A model generated the notes under the pieces. It worked only from the letters and a program-made list of their open reading frames with translations, was not told the DNA's origin and searched no databases. The translations under genes and the position numbers were made by a program. A stretch of 64,000 nucleotides of DNA from positions 96,027-160,026 of the forward strand of contig NZ_MUYJ01000010.1 in NCBI RefSeq assembly GCF_002155695.1, written 5' to 3'. The stretch comes from Erythrobacter tepidarius. Its GTDB lineage: Bacteria > Pseudomonadota > Alphaproteobacteria > Sphingomonadales > Sphingomonadaceae. Positions 17,370 through 25,338 of the stretch are shown piece after piece; the stretch's first letter is position 1, and every line of letters begins with the position of its first letter.

Positions 17370-17577
17370 GTTTGGGTCTTGGCATTGCCGGCTGGCTCAG
17401 CGAGAACCGCGTTATCCGTTTGCGCCCGCAAGCGCCGGGCGCGGGCCGTTCGTCCCGCTTGGCCTGCGCGCCAGCAGGCGCCACGTCCAGTCGGTTTCGC
17501 GGCGTGGCTTCGCCCGCCGATTGGCCCTGCTTGTATGCCTCGCCTCGTGGGGGACGACGCCAGCGTCGGCGCGAAAC

Positions 17578-18963
17578 CTAATCTTCCCAGCCCAGGGCCT
17601 TGCGGATGATGGAATAGACTAGGTTCTGCTCGATCACCCCGTGCGCGCGCTCGGCGCCGGGGCCGGTGGCGAACAGGGCGACATCCTCGCCGCCGTGGGT
17701 CTCGATGCCGGTCGGCACCAGCGATTGCTGGCGGGCGGCAAGGCCGGTCTGCGGCACGGGCCGCTCGCCGCTCACCGCGCCCGGGCCATTGGCATAGCCC
17801 AAGGTGGTGTAGGGCTTCCCGTCGGCGGCCAGCACCGGGGTGATGCCGTCGCCGCCGTCCTCGCCGCTGCCTTCGTGGGCCACCACCAGCCCAAGGATGT
17901 CGTTCCCGCGCCTGGGATAGCCGGCGATGGTGAAGACATGGCTGTGATCGGCGGTGACGAGGATCAGCGTCTCGGCCGGATCGGTGTGATCGATTGCCCA
18001 TTGCACCGCGCGAGCAAACTCGACCGTCTCCTCCAGCGCGTAGCCGGCCTGGCCAGCGTGGTGCGCATGATCGATCCGCCCGCCTTCGACCATCAGGTAG
18101 AACCCATCGGGATCAGCCGCGAGCCGCGCGATCGCCTGCGCTGTCATGTCGGTCAGGGTCGGTTCGGGGGAATCGGGCCGACGCTCGGCCATGAAGCCCA
18201 TGTGGCTTGGGTTGAACAGCCCGAGCACCGGCTTGTCCATGGGCGCGGCGGCGAGTTCGGCGGCGGTCTTTACCACCACGCCGCCGTTCTTCGCGGCCCA
18301 TGCGGCGGCGAGGTCGGCGGCCGCATCGCCGCGCCGTCCGCCCGCCTTTTTGCCGTAGAACATTGCCGAACCGCCGCCGAGCGCCACGTCGAAGCGCGCC
18401 TCTGACAGCTGGAGCGCGATGTCCTTGCAGCCCTGCCCCTGCTGATCGGCCGGGATGTTGGTATCGCTCTCCCAGTCGCGATCGGCACTGCGCGCATAGA
18501 CGCTTGCCGGCGTGGCGTGGGTGATACGCGTGGTGGTGACGATCCCGAGCGCGAGGCCGCGCGCCTTCACTTCCTCACCCAGCAAGGGCAGCGGGTGCTC
18601 CAGCGCGTCCTTGCATACGCCCTTGACCGCTTCCGGCCCGATCCCCAGCACGCCGATGCGGGTCTTGCGGCCCGAATGTATCGCGGTTGCCGTGCCCGCA
18701 GAATCGGGCACCTGCGCGTTGGTGTTATAGGTCTTGACCAGCGCGACATTGGGGAAGGTCTCGAAGCTGAGCCGGTTTTCCTCGCCGGGTTCCCCGCGCT
18801 TTTGGGCCTCGTAGATGCGCGCCGCGGTGATGGTGGAGATGCCCATGCCGTCGCCGATGAACAGGATGACATTCTTGGCCCGCGGTTCGGCGGGCGCTTG
18901 CTCGGCCCATGCGGGCACGCAGGCGCTGGCGAGCAGCAGGGCGGCGAAGATGGTGCGGGTCAT
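17578..18963 (-). CDS. phoA: alkaline phosphatase (PhoA family)
   Basis: A 461-residue periplasmic phosphomonoesterase. The signal peptide (residues 1-20, ending AWA) precedes VILFIGDGMG, whose Asp38 is a metal ligand. The nucleophile Ser88 is in VPDSAGTATA. Further metal ligands appear in VEGGRIDHAHHAGQAGYALEE and VTADHSHVF. These are the zinc/magnesium sites of the classic enzyme. There is a GGAG ribosome-binding site 6 nt from the ATG. I looked for a Pho box in the 80 nt upstream and found none, so PhoB control is not evident here, unlike pstS. A 35-bp tandem repeat lies between this gene and the divergent exonuclease gene. Confidence 0.93.
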   Translation of the reverse strand: MTRTIFAALLLASACVPAWAEQAPAEPRAKNVILFIGDGMGISTITAARIYEAQKRGEPGEENRLSFETFPNVALVKTYNTNAQVPDSAGTATAIHSGRKTRIGVLGIGPEAVKGVCKDALEHPLPLLGEEVKARGLALGIVTTTRITHATPASVYARSADRDWESDTNIPADQQGQGCKDIALQLSEARFDVALGGGSAMFYGKKAGGRRGDAAADLAAAWAAKNGGVVVKTAAELAAAPMDKPVLGLFNPSHMGFMAERRPDSPEPTLTDMTAQAIARLAADPDGFYLMVEGGRIDHAHHAGQAGYALEETVEFARAVQWAIDHTDPAETLILVTADHSHVFTIAGYPRRGNDILGLVVAHEGSGEDGGDGITPVLAADGKPYTTLGYANGPGAVSGERPVPQTGLAARQQSLVPTGIETHGGEDVALFATGPGAERAHGVIEQNLVYSIIRKALGWED

Positions 18964-19042
18964 GCATGTCTCCGGGAAATCTGCCCCCTCATATCGCTGC
19001 GGAATGCGACAATAAAGTGAAGGCTGGAGAGAAGTCCTTGCC

Positions 19043-19147
19043 GCCCTACCGCTTCGCTGTTTGAGGGCATGCTTGTTGCCCTACCGCTTCGCTGTTTGAG
19101 GGCGTGCTTGTTGCCCTATCGCCTCGCTGTTTGAGGGCGTGCTTGGT
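19043..19147. repeat. 35-bp tandem repeat, three copies, hairpin-forming
   Basis: Three head-to-tail units start at 19043, 19078 and 19113. Each begins GCCCTA(C/T)CGC and contains CGCTGTTTGAGGGC; the GCCCT and AGGGC ends of each unit can pair across 16 nt, so every copy forms a small stem-loop. Copies 1 and 2 differ at one position and copy 3 at a few more. A degenerate fourth copy may follow to about 19180, and two more short hairpins (CCGCT/AGCGG and GGGG/CCCC) lie between it and the xth start. The element is intergenic between divergent phoA and xth. No spacers, so not a CRISPR. Confidence 0.9.
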
Positions 19148-19226
19148 CCCCTGCCGGTTCAGCCTTTGGGCTGTCCTTCGCATCCGCTACTTGAGAGCGG
19201 GGGCTTCGTCCCCTAAGTCCGCCGCG

Positions 19227-20015
19227 ATGCTGTCTGTTGCCACCTGGAACATCAACTCGGCCCGCCTGCGCGTCGGCCTGATCGAGAAGCTGCTCGTCGA
19301 AGCCGCGCCCGACATCCTCTGCCTGCAGGAAATCAAGTGCGAAAGCCACCTGTTCCCGGCCGCGGCGCTGGCGGCGCTCGGCTACACCTATCAGGCGGTG
19401 AGCGGGCAGAAAGGCTATCACGGCGTGGCCACGGTCGCCCGCGTGCCGATCCGCGAAGTCGCCCGCCACGACTGGCAGGACAATGGCGAGGCGCGGCACA
19501 TCGGGGTCGAGGTGCCGGGCAAGGATCTCGTGATCGAGAACGTCTATATCCCCGCCGGCGGCGATATTCCCGATCGGGAGGTGAACCCCAAGTTCGGCCA
19601 GAAGCTCGATTTCCTCGAACGGATGACCCGCTGGGCCGATAAGCTCGATCGTCCTACGCTGATCGTCGGGGATTTCAACATCGCGCCCTTGGAAAGCGAC
19701 GTGTGGAGCCACAAGCAGCTCTTGAAGGTCGTCAGCCACACGCCGATCGAGGTCGAGACGCTGGGCCGGTTCCAGGACGCGCATGGCTGGGTTGATATCG
19801 GGCGCCAGCACATCCCCGCGCCGCAGCGCTACTATTCCTGGTGGAGCTACCGCAATCCCGGCTGGCAGGAGAACGACAAAGGCCGGCGGCTCGATCATAT
19901 GTGGGCCTCGCCAGAAGTCGCCATGCAGGCGCGCGCGCACCGCGTGCTGGAAGATGCGCGCGGGTGGGAGCAGCCTTCCGATCATGTGCCGCTGATCACG
20001 GAGTTCGAACTCTGA
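19227..20015 (+). CDS. xth: exodeoxyribonuclease III
   Basis: A 262-residue ExoIII-family AP endonuclease / 3'-5' exonuclease for base-excision repair. Family motifs are complete: MLSVATWNINSARLR (Asn), LCLQEIKCE (metal-binding Glu), VYIPAGGDIPDREVNPKFGQKLDFL (Tyr), LIVGDFNIAPLESDVW (Asp/Asn), GRRLDHMWAS and the final QPSDHVPLITEFEL (catalytic Asp-His). The ATG at 19227 was chosen because the protein begins with the family N-terminus; upstream codons run into the repeat array. The stop overlaps an apparent CTG start of ribA. Confidence 0.95.
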   Translation: MLSVATWNINSARLRVGLIEKLLVEAAPDILCLQEIKCESHLFPAAALAALGYTYQAVSGQKGYHGVATVARVPIREVARHDWQDNGEARHIGVEVPGKDLVIENVYIPAGGDIPDREVNPKFGQKLDFLERMTRWADKLDRPTLIVGDFNIAPLESDVWSHKQLLKVVSHTPIEVETLGRFQDAHGWVDIGRQHIPAPQRYYSWWSYRNPGWQENDKGRRLDHMWASPEVAMQARAHRVLEDARGWEQPSDHVPLITEFEL

Positions 20016-21082
20016 CGCCCGGACCATCCCCGCAACGCCGCGCCGCGCAGGCGGTCGACGCGCTGCGCCACGGGTGGCCGCTGGCGTTCGCGGGCGGGCC
20101 GGTGCTGCTGCCGGTCGAGACCGCGATTGCGAGCGGGGCAAGCGCGCCGCAGATGCTCATCTCTGCCGCGCGCGCCGTCACGCTCAAGCTCGCCAACCAG
20201 CGCGAGGCGGCTGTCCCGCACGCCCCCGTGCTGATCGCCGCGGCTGAAGATTTCACCTTGCGCGAGGCGCTGCCGATTGCCGATCCTGCGCTCGATCTCG
20301 GCAATCCGCTGAAAGGCCCGTTCAAGGCGGTCAGCCTCGCCTGGGGCGAGACCGCTGCCGCGGCGCTCGAGCTGGCGCGGATTGCCGGAATCCTGCCCGC
20401 CTTCCTGGTCGATCCGGTGAACGCGGGCGAGGCGGCGCCGGTCGCCGCGAGTGACCTTGCCGCCTATGCCGATGCTGGCGCCCTGCAAATCGTCACCCGC
20501 GCGCGCCTGCCCGTCTCTGCCTGTGAGGAGGCCGAGATCATCGCCTTCCGCTCGGCCGCCGACCTGCGCGAGCACGTCGCGCTCGTCATCGGCAAGCAAT
20601 CGGGCGATCGTCTGCCGCTGGTACGGCTCCATTCAGAATGCCTCACCGGCGACATCCTCGGCAGCCTCAAATGCGATTGCGGCCCGCAGCTCGACGCTGC
20701 GCTCCACGCCATGGCGCACGAGGCGCGGGATAGCGGCGGCTGGGGCGTGCTGCTCTATATGCGGCAGGAGGGGCGCGGCATCGGCCTCGTCAACAAGCTG
20801 CGCGCCTATCGCTTGCAGGATCAGGGCTTCGACACGGTCGAGGCCAACCAGCGCCTCGGCCTGCCCGACGAAGCGCGCGATTTTCCGGTGGCGGCGAGGA
20901 TGCTCGAATTGCTGGGGGCAACCACCATCCGGCTGCTCACCAACAACCCGGCCAAGGTCGCGGCGCTATCCGCCGCCGGGATCACGGTCAGCGAACGCGT
21001 GCCCCACCAGCTGCCTGCAAATCCCCACAATGCCCGCTATCTGGCGACCAAACGGGATCGCTCAGGGCATCTTCTGCCCTAG
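20012..21082 (+). CDS. ribA: GTP cyclohydrolase II with N-terminal extension (apparent CTG start)
   Basis: The C-terminal half is GTP cyclohydrolase II, the first step of riboflavin synthesis: zinc ligands in HSECLTGDILGSLKCDCGPQL, RQEGRGIGLVNKL and LLTNNPAKVAAL. The N-terminal about 180 residues resemble the extension seen in sphingomonad RibA proteins and lack an obvious DHBP-synthase active site. No ATG or GTG lies at the natural beginning of the conserved frame: CTG at 20012 forms a CTGA overlap with the xth stop and has GGAG (20000-20003) 8 nt upstream, a good ribosome-binding site. The next GTG (20102) would remove 30 conserved-looking residues. The start is therefore inferred; the product is 356 residues. 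It overlaps the convergent next gene by 4 nt. Confidence 0.85.
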   Translation: MTPGPSPQRRAAQAVDALRHGWPLAFAGGPVLLPVETAIASGASAPQMLISAARAVTLKLANQREAAVPHAPVLIAAAEDFTLREALPIADPALDLGNPLKGPFKAVSLAWGETAAAALELARIAGILPAFLVDPVNAGEAAPVAASDLAAYADAGALQIVTRARLPVSACEEAEIIAFRSAADLREHVALVIGKQSGDRLPLVRLHSECLTGDILGSLKCDCGPQLDAALHAMAHEARDSGGWGVLLYMRQEGRGIGLVNKLRAYRLQDQGFDTVEANQRLGLPDEARDFPVAARMLELLGATTIRLLTNNPAKVAALSAAGITVSERVPHQLPANPHNARYLATKRDRSGHLLP

Positions 21083-22041
21083 CGCCGTTCGTATTGCTTG
21101 ATCCCGCTCGCCAGGCGGTTGCCCTGCATCACCACGCGCTCGCCCGTCCAGTCGGCAAGGAACACGCTCTGGCGCGAGAGGCCGGGGACGAAGCGCGCTT
21201 CGTTGTTCTCGATCCTCAAGCCAGCCGAGGGGTGGAGGATGTCCTCTGCCCCCAGAGCGATGAAGGCCGAGTAGTTCTCCTTGTCGCGCCCCTGCACGAA
21301 CCAGTTGTTGGCTATCCGGCCGCGCGTTCCGGCGGGCAAGTCGATCATGTAGTTGGTGGCGTGCCCGGCGGCGTCGTCGAAGCTGTTGCCCTCGATCACC
21401 ACCTCGGCAGCGCGCGCCTTGAGGTAATGGCCGCCGGTGCCGCGCTCGAACCGGCTCTCGCGCACGGTGAGCGAACCGATGTCGCCGATATAGATCGAAT
21501 GGGCGCAGCCCGCATCGTTCTCGCAGGTGCCCAGTCCCGAGAAGGTCGAGCGGGTGATGAACACCCGGATTGCCGGATCGGCGGCGGTGAGGATGCCCTG
21601 CTGGCTGTTCTCGAATCGGGCATAGGCGATGTTGAGCGCGCCCTTTTCGAGCCTGATCCCTGCGCCGTTGCCGTCGGCGACCTTGATGCCGCTAAAGCTC
21701 AGCCCGCGGATCTCCGCGCCGGTGCCGCGCAGCACCAGCGCCGCCTTGCCCTCGCAAGCGCGGCCCGAAAGGGTGGCGGTGCCGGGGGTGGCGGCTTCAT
21801 AGACGATCACGCCCTGCTCCTGCACCGCGCACTGGCGCCAGGTGCCCGGAGCGATGCGGATGGTGGCCCGCGCATTGCCGATCGCGTTGATCGCGTCCTG
21901 CAGGCTGGCATAGCTGCGCCCTGTTTCGACCACGGTGAAGGGCGCTGTGGTGCTCTGGCCGGCCACGGCGGCGAGCGGCAGGTTGAGAGCGGCCAGCATC
22001 AGGGCCGGGCAGAGGCGCAGCGAGGGGCGGTGGTGGATCAT
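21079..22041 (-). CDS. right-handed parallel beta-helix repeat protein, exported
   Basis: A 320-residue secreted protein: signal peptide (about residues 1-27), then a pectin-lyase-like opening (TVVETGRSYASLQDAINAIGNARATIRIAPGTW) and repeated short beta-helix coils through to the C-terminus (for example GTGAEIRGLSFSGIKVADGNGAGIRLEKGALNIAYARFEN). Such folds bind or cleave polysaccharides, but I see no lyase active-site set, so the activity is unknown. Its stop overlaps the convergent ribA stop by 4 nt. Confidence 0.8.
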   Translation of the reverse strand: MIHHRPSLRLCPALMLAALNLPLAAVAGQSTTAPFTVVETGRSYASLQDAINAIGNARATIRIAPGTWRQCAVQEQGVIVYEAATPGTATLSGRACEGKAALVLRGTGAEIRGLSFSGIKVADGNGAGIRLEKGALNIAYARFENSQQGILTAADPAIRVFITRSTFSGLGTCENDAGCAHSIYIGDIGSLTVRESRFERGTGGHYLKARAAEVVIEGNSFDDAAGHATNYMIDLPAGTRGRIANNWFVQGRDKENYSAFIALGAEDILHPSAGLRIENNEARFVPGLSRQSVFLADWTGERVVMQGNRLASGIKQYERR

Positions 22042-22174
22042 GCCGTGCAGTGTAGCGCATAATCGTTAAGGCGCCATTTGGCGCTTGGCCTTGCCCCCCC
22101 GGCTTGGCTAAACCTGCGCGCGTTGCCGCCGGACGATGCGCCGGCGCCGTCACGGGAATTGAGGAGAGACAGTG

Positions 22175-22462
22175 ATGAACACCCGCGCCACTTTTGGCAC
22201 CCTCGCCTTGGCCGCGCTGATGCTGGCCGCTTGCGGCAGCTCGGACGACGCTTCGACCGAGGCCACCGCCGACACCGTCGAAATGCCGGCTGACGAGGCG
22301 CTCGAGGCGATCACCGACGAACCCGCGGCCGACCCCGAAGCCACCGCCACCGACGCCCCCGAAACCGAGGCTGCTACCGAGGCCACTGCGGAACAGGCTG
22401 CCGAGGCGGCCGCAGATGTTGCCGCACAGGCTGCTGCTGCTGCCGAAGAGAAGAGCGAATAG
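22175..22462 (+). CDS. small acidic, Ala/Glu-rich lipoprotein
   Basis: A 95-residue protein with a lipoprotein signal (MNTRATFGTLALAALMLAAC, lipobox LAAC) and a mature part made almost only of Ala, Glu, Asp and Thr, low complexity and probably disordered or helical. A GAGGAGAG ribosome-binding site is 6-13 nt upstream; a GTG one codon earlier is also in frame. No domain can be recognised. It is followed 10 nt later by another small lipoprotein, so the two are probably co-transcribed. Function unknown. Confidence 0.72.
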   Translation: MNTRATFGTLALAALMLAACGSSDDASTEATADTVEMPADEALEAITDEPAADPEATATDAPETEAATEATAEQAAEAAADVAAQAAAAAEEKSE

Positions 22463-22472
22463 GCGTCAGGCG

Positions 22473-22700
22473 GTGCCCCGCGCTCCGGTGGTGCTGCTGG
22501 CTCTCGCGCTGCTCCCGGCGCTCGTCGCCTGCGGCCGCGCGGGAGCGGACGCGCCGGGCGGCGTCAGCCCGGGCGAGGCCGAGGCGCTCGATGATGCCGC
22601 CGAAATGCTCGACCAGCGCCGCCTGCCGCGCGAGGCCCTCCCGCCCGAATCGGCCCCTGCCGAAATGACAGGCGACACCGGCGGCCCGACCCGCCAGTGA
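22473..22700 (+). CDS. small hypothetical lipoprotein
   Basis: A 75-residue product from a GTG start: MPRAPVVLLALALLPALVAC gives a lipobox (LVAC), and the short mature chain is Pro/Glu/Ala-rich without recognisable domain. It lies directly behind the other acidic lipoprotein in the same direction. In-frame codons upstream would overlap that gene by 47 nt and produce no signal peptide, which supports the GTG. Coding status rests mainly on the signal peptide and position. Confidence 0.6.
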   Translation: MPRAPVVLLALALLPALVACGRAGADAPGGVSPGEAEALDDAAEMLDQRRLPREALPPESAPAEMTGDTGGPTRQ

Positions 22701-22771
22701 CCGCGCTGCCCCTTTAACGATCCGTCAGCTTGGCCGAGCGCCAGCGCGCCGACGCAAGGATAGTGTCTGCC

Positions 22772-23971
22772 ATGAATGCCCCCAGCACCATGTCCAGCCC
22801 CCGCAATCCCGGCATGGACGAGGAAACCTTTGAACAATTCGCCGCGCAGCTGACCCGTTACGTGCGCGAGCGGCTGATCCCGGCCGAGCCGGAGGTGATT
22901 GCCAAGGATCGCATCCCCGACGAGATCCTCGCGGAAATGCGCGAAATGGGCCTGTTCGGCCTGACCGTGCCCGAGGAGTACGGCGGCGCGGGGCTCAACA
23001 TGACGCAATATGCCCGCGTGGTGAATATTATGGCCTATGCCGCCCCGGCCTATCGCTCGATCTTCTCGATCAACGTCGGGATGTTCGCGAGCGCGCTCAA
23101 GAACGGTGCCACGCAAGCCCAAAAGGCCGAGTGGTATCCGAAGATTGCCGAAGGCAAGATCGCCTGCTTCGGCCTGACCGAGCCGGGTTCGGGCAGCGAT
23201 TCGGCCGCGATGGCCACCACCGCCGTTCCTGACCCCGACGGCAACGGCTGGATATTGAACGGCACCAAGCGCTACATCACCAACGCCCCCCACGCCGATG
23301 TCGCGCTGATCATGGCGCGCACGAGCAAGGAGGCGTTGCCGAAAAACGCCCATGTGTCCGCCTTCATCGTGCCGATGGACACGCCGGGCATCACGCGCGG
23401 CAGTCCCGACAGGAAGATGGGGCAGGCAGGCTCGCACATTTCCGACATCATCCTCGATGACGTGCGCGTGCCGGGTGACGCGCTGCTCGGCGGGGAAACC
23501 GGCAAGGGCTTCGTCTTCGCGATGAAGAGCCTCGATAATGGCCGCATCAGCGTGGGTGCCGCGGCAACCGGCTATGCTCGCCGCGCGCTGGACAGCGCCA
23601 TGCGCTATGCCAATGAGCGCAAAGCCTTCGGCGAACCGATCGCCAATTTCCAGCTGATCCAGCAGATGCTGGCCGACAGCGAGATCGAGATCTACGCGGC
23701 CGAATGCATGATGAAGGACGTCACCGCGCGCGCTGACGCGGGCGAGAACATCCTCGTCAAGGCCGCCGCCTTCAAGGTCTTTGCCTCCGAGATGTGCGGC
23801 CGGGTGGTCGACCGCGTGGTCCAGATCTACGGCGGTGCCGGGTATCTGGCCGAATACGACGCCGAACGCTTCTTCCGCGATGCGCGCATCTATCGCATCT
23901 ACGAAGGCACGACGCAGATCCTGCAACTCCAGATCGCCAAGCATATGCTGCGCGAATGGAGAGATTCTTGA
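22772..23971 (+). CDS. acyl-CoA dehydrogenase
   Basis: A 399-residue FAD flavoenzyme that introduces the alpha-beta double bond into acyl-CoA. Domains in order: N-terminal helical (about 20-130, with GLFGLTVPEEYGGAGLN), middle beta-barrel (CFGLTEPGSGSDSAAM... and NGTKRYITNAPHADV), C-terminal helical domain. The catalytic Glu is in IYEGTTQILQLQIAKHML near the end and the FAD-binding arginine region is RKAFGEPIANFQLIQQMLAD. First gene of a four-gene acyl-CoA cluster; a structured 134-nt gap separates it from the CoA-transferase. AAGGA upstream of ATG 22772 supports the start. Confidence 0.93.
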   Translation: MNAPSTMSSPRNPGMDEETFEQFAAQLTRYVRERLIPAEPEVIAKDRIPDEILAEMREMGLFGLTVPEEYGGAGLNMTQYARVVNIMAYAAPAYRSIFSINVGMFASALKNGATQAQKAEWYPKIAEGKIACFGLTEPGSGSDSAAMATTAVPDPDGNGWILNGTKRYITNAPHADVALIMARTSKEALPKNAHVSAFIVPMDTPGITRGSPDRKMGQAGSHISDIILDDVRVPGDALLGGETGKGFVFAMKSLDNGRISVGAAATGYARRALDSAMRYANERKAFGEPIANFQLIQQMLADSEIEIYAAECMMKDVTARADAGENILVKAAAFKVFASEMCGRVVDRVVQIYGGAGYLAEYDAERFFRDARIYRIYEGTTQILQLQIAKHMLREWRDS

Positions 23972-23986
23972 TTTTCCGCACACCCT

Positions 23987-24072
23987 CCGGCGCGCGAATT
24001 CCTCGCTCATGCGACCAGAAGGTCGCATCGCTGCGGGCGCGCGTTCCCGCCTACGGCTCGCAAGCGCGCCGG
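23987..24072. repeat. nested inverted repeat in an operon gap
   Basis: Nine-base arms CCGGCGCGC (23987-23995) and GCGCGCCGG (24064-24072) are perfect complements. Between them a second perfect hairpin, ATGCGACC-AGAA-GGTCGCAT (24009-24028), has 8-bp arms and a 4-nt loop. No T-run follows. The element fills the only sizeable gap in the acyl-CoA operon and could form an mRNA structure between the first and second genes; it might also be a copy of a genome-wide intergenic repeat. Confidence 0.6.
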
Positions 24073-24105
24073 TTGCTGCGGCAAGCATGATAGGTTTCCA
24101 ATTGG

Positions 24106-25338
24106 ATGTACAACCTTCTCAATGATCTGAGCATCATCGAAGTCTCGAGCTTCGTCGCCTCGCCCACCGCCGGCCTTTATTGCGCGCAGCTGGGGGCGGA
24201 GGTGATCCGGGTCGATCACAAGGCGGGCGGGCTCGATTACAAGCGCTACATGCTCACCCGCGAGGGGCGGAGCCTGTCGTGGGAAAATCTCAACCGCGCC
24301 AAGAAGTCGGTCGCGCTCGATCTGCAATCTCCCGAGGGGCGCGAGCTGCTGGTCGAACTGGCGAGCGCGGTTGGCCAGTGCATCACCAACCTGCCCGAAC
24401 AAAGCTTCCTCAGCCATGCGGCGATGGCCGCAAGGCGCGCGGACATGATTTCCCTGCGGATCATGGGCTGGCATGACGGGCGCCAGGCGATGGACTTCAC
24501 CGTCAACGCCGCGGTCGGCTACCCGTTGATGTGCGGGCCTGAGGAGTGGGATCCGGCCACGGCTCCGCCGGTCAACCAGGTGCTGCCTGCGTGGGACTTC
24601 ATCACCGGAGCCTATGGCGCCTTCGCCATGCTCGCCGCGCTTCACCACCGCAGCCGCACCGGCGAGGGCAGCGAGGTGCGCCTGCCGCTCGGCGATGTCG
24701 CGATCGGCACGCTCGCCAATTCGGGGACGATGGCGGAGATGCTCTATCGCGGGGCCGACCGTGAGCGGCTCGGCAATGCGATCTGGGGAGCGTTCGGGCG
24801 CGATTTCCGCGCGAAGGACGGCAAGCGCTTCATGGTCGCCGCGCTCACGCCCAAGCAGTGGAGCGGGCTGGTGAAAGCCTTTGGGATCGCCGCGCCCATG
24901 GCCGCATTGGAAGCCGAACTCGGCGTGCGTTTCGCCGATGGCGACACCCCGCGCTTCCAGCACCGCGCGCGGCTGTTCGCGCTGTTCCAGAGCGCGGCGG
25001 AGACGATGGATTATGCCACGCTCGAAGCGCGCATGACCGCCGAGGGCTGCACCTTCGAGCGCTATCGCACCGCCCATGAGGCCGCAACCGACCCGGCGCT
25101 GGTGGCGGAGAACCCGCTGTTCGGCCCCTCGCCCGCCAACCCTTCCGGCTTCGCCTATCCCGCCACCCGCAGCTTCGCCAACTTCCCGGGCCGCGAAGTC
25201 GGCGACCCCCGACCAGCCCCCTATCTCGGCGAGCATTCCGAGGAAGTGCTGGCCGACAAGCTCGGCCTGTCTTCCGGTGCGATCGGCAAGCTGGTCGATG
25301 CCGGAACGGTGGCGCTCTCTGACAAGGACAGGACATGA
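24106..25338 (+). CDS. CaiB/BaiF family (class III) CoA-transferase
   Basis: A 410-residue family III CoA-transferase, which moves CoA between carboxylic acids through an aspartyl-anhydride intermediate. Family features: LSIIEVSSFVASPTAGLYCAQLGAEVIRVD at the N-terminus, AKKSVALDLQSPEGRELL, and the region around MISLRIMGWHDGRQAMDFTVNAAVG, in place of the usual GYG-x(n)-D catalytic loop. The catalytic Asp position (G-x-x-G-x-x-x-x-D-x-T/x) here reads MGWHDGRQAMDFTVN, so the active-site Asp is likely D in MDFTVN. It activates an unidentified acid; the coupled downstream thiolase and dehydratase suggest that acid is then degraded by beta-oxidation. Confidence 0.9.
   Translation: MYNLLNDLSIIEVSSFVASPTAGLYCAQLGAEVIRVDHKAGGLDYKRYMLTREGRSLSWENLNRAKKSVALDLQSPEGRELLVELASAVGQCITNLPEQSFLSHAAMAARRADMISLRIMGWHDGRQAMDFTVNAAVGYPLMCGPEEWDPATAPPVNQVLPAWDFITGAYGAFAMLAALHHRSRTGEGSEVRLPLGDVAIGTLANSGTMAEMLYRGADRERLGNAIWGAFGRDFRAKDGKRFMVAALTPKQWSGLVKAFGIAAPMAALEAELGVRFADGDTPRFQHRARLFALFQSAAETMDYATLEARMTAEGCTFERYRTAHEAATDPALVAENPLFGPSPANPSGFAYPATRSFANFPGREVGDPRPAPYLGEHSEEVLADKLGLSSGAIGKLVDAGTVALSDKDRT

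Noticed and set aside
18964..19042. Pho box upstream of the alkaline phosphatase gene
   Set aside because: Only one weak TTGTCGC-like half-site; no second half with the correct 11-bp spacing.
19043..19147. Repeats considered as a CRISPR array
   Set aside because: Units are directly adjacent with no spacers and there is no cas gene.
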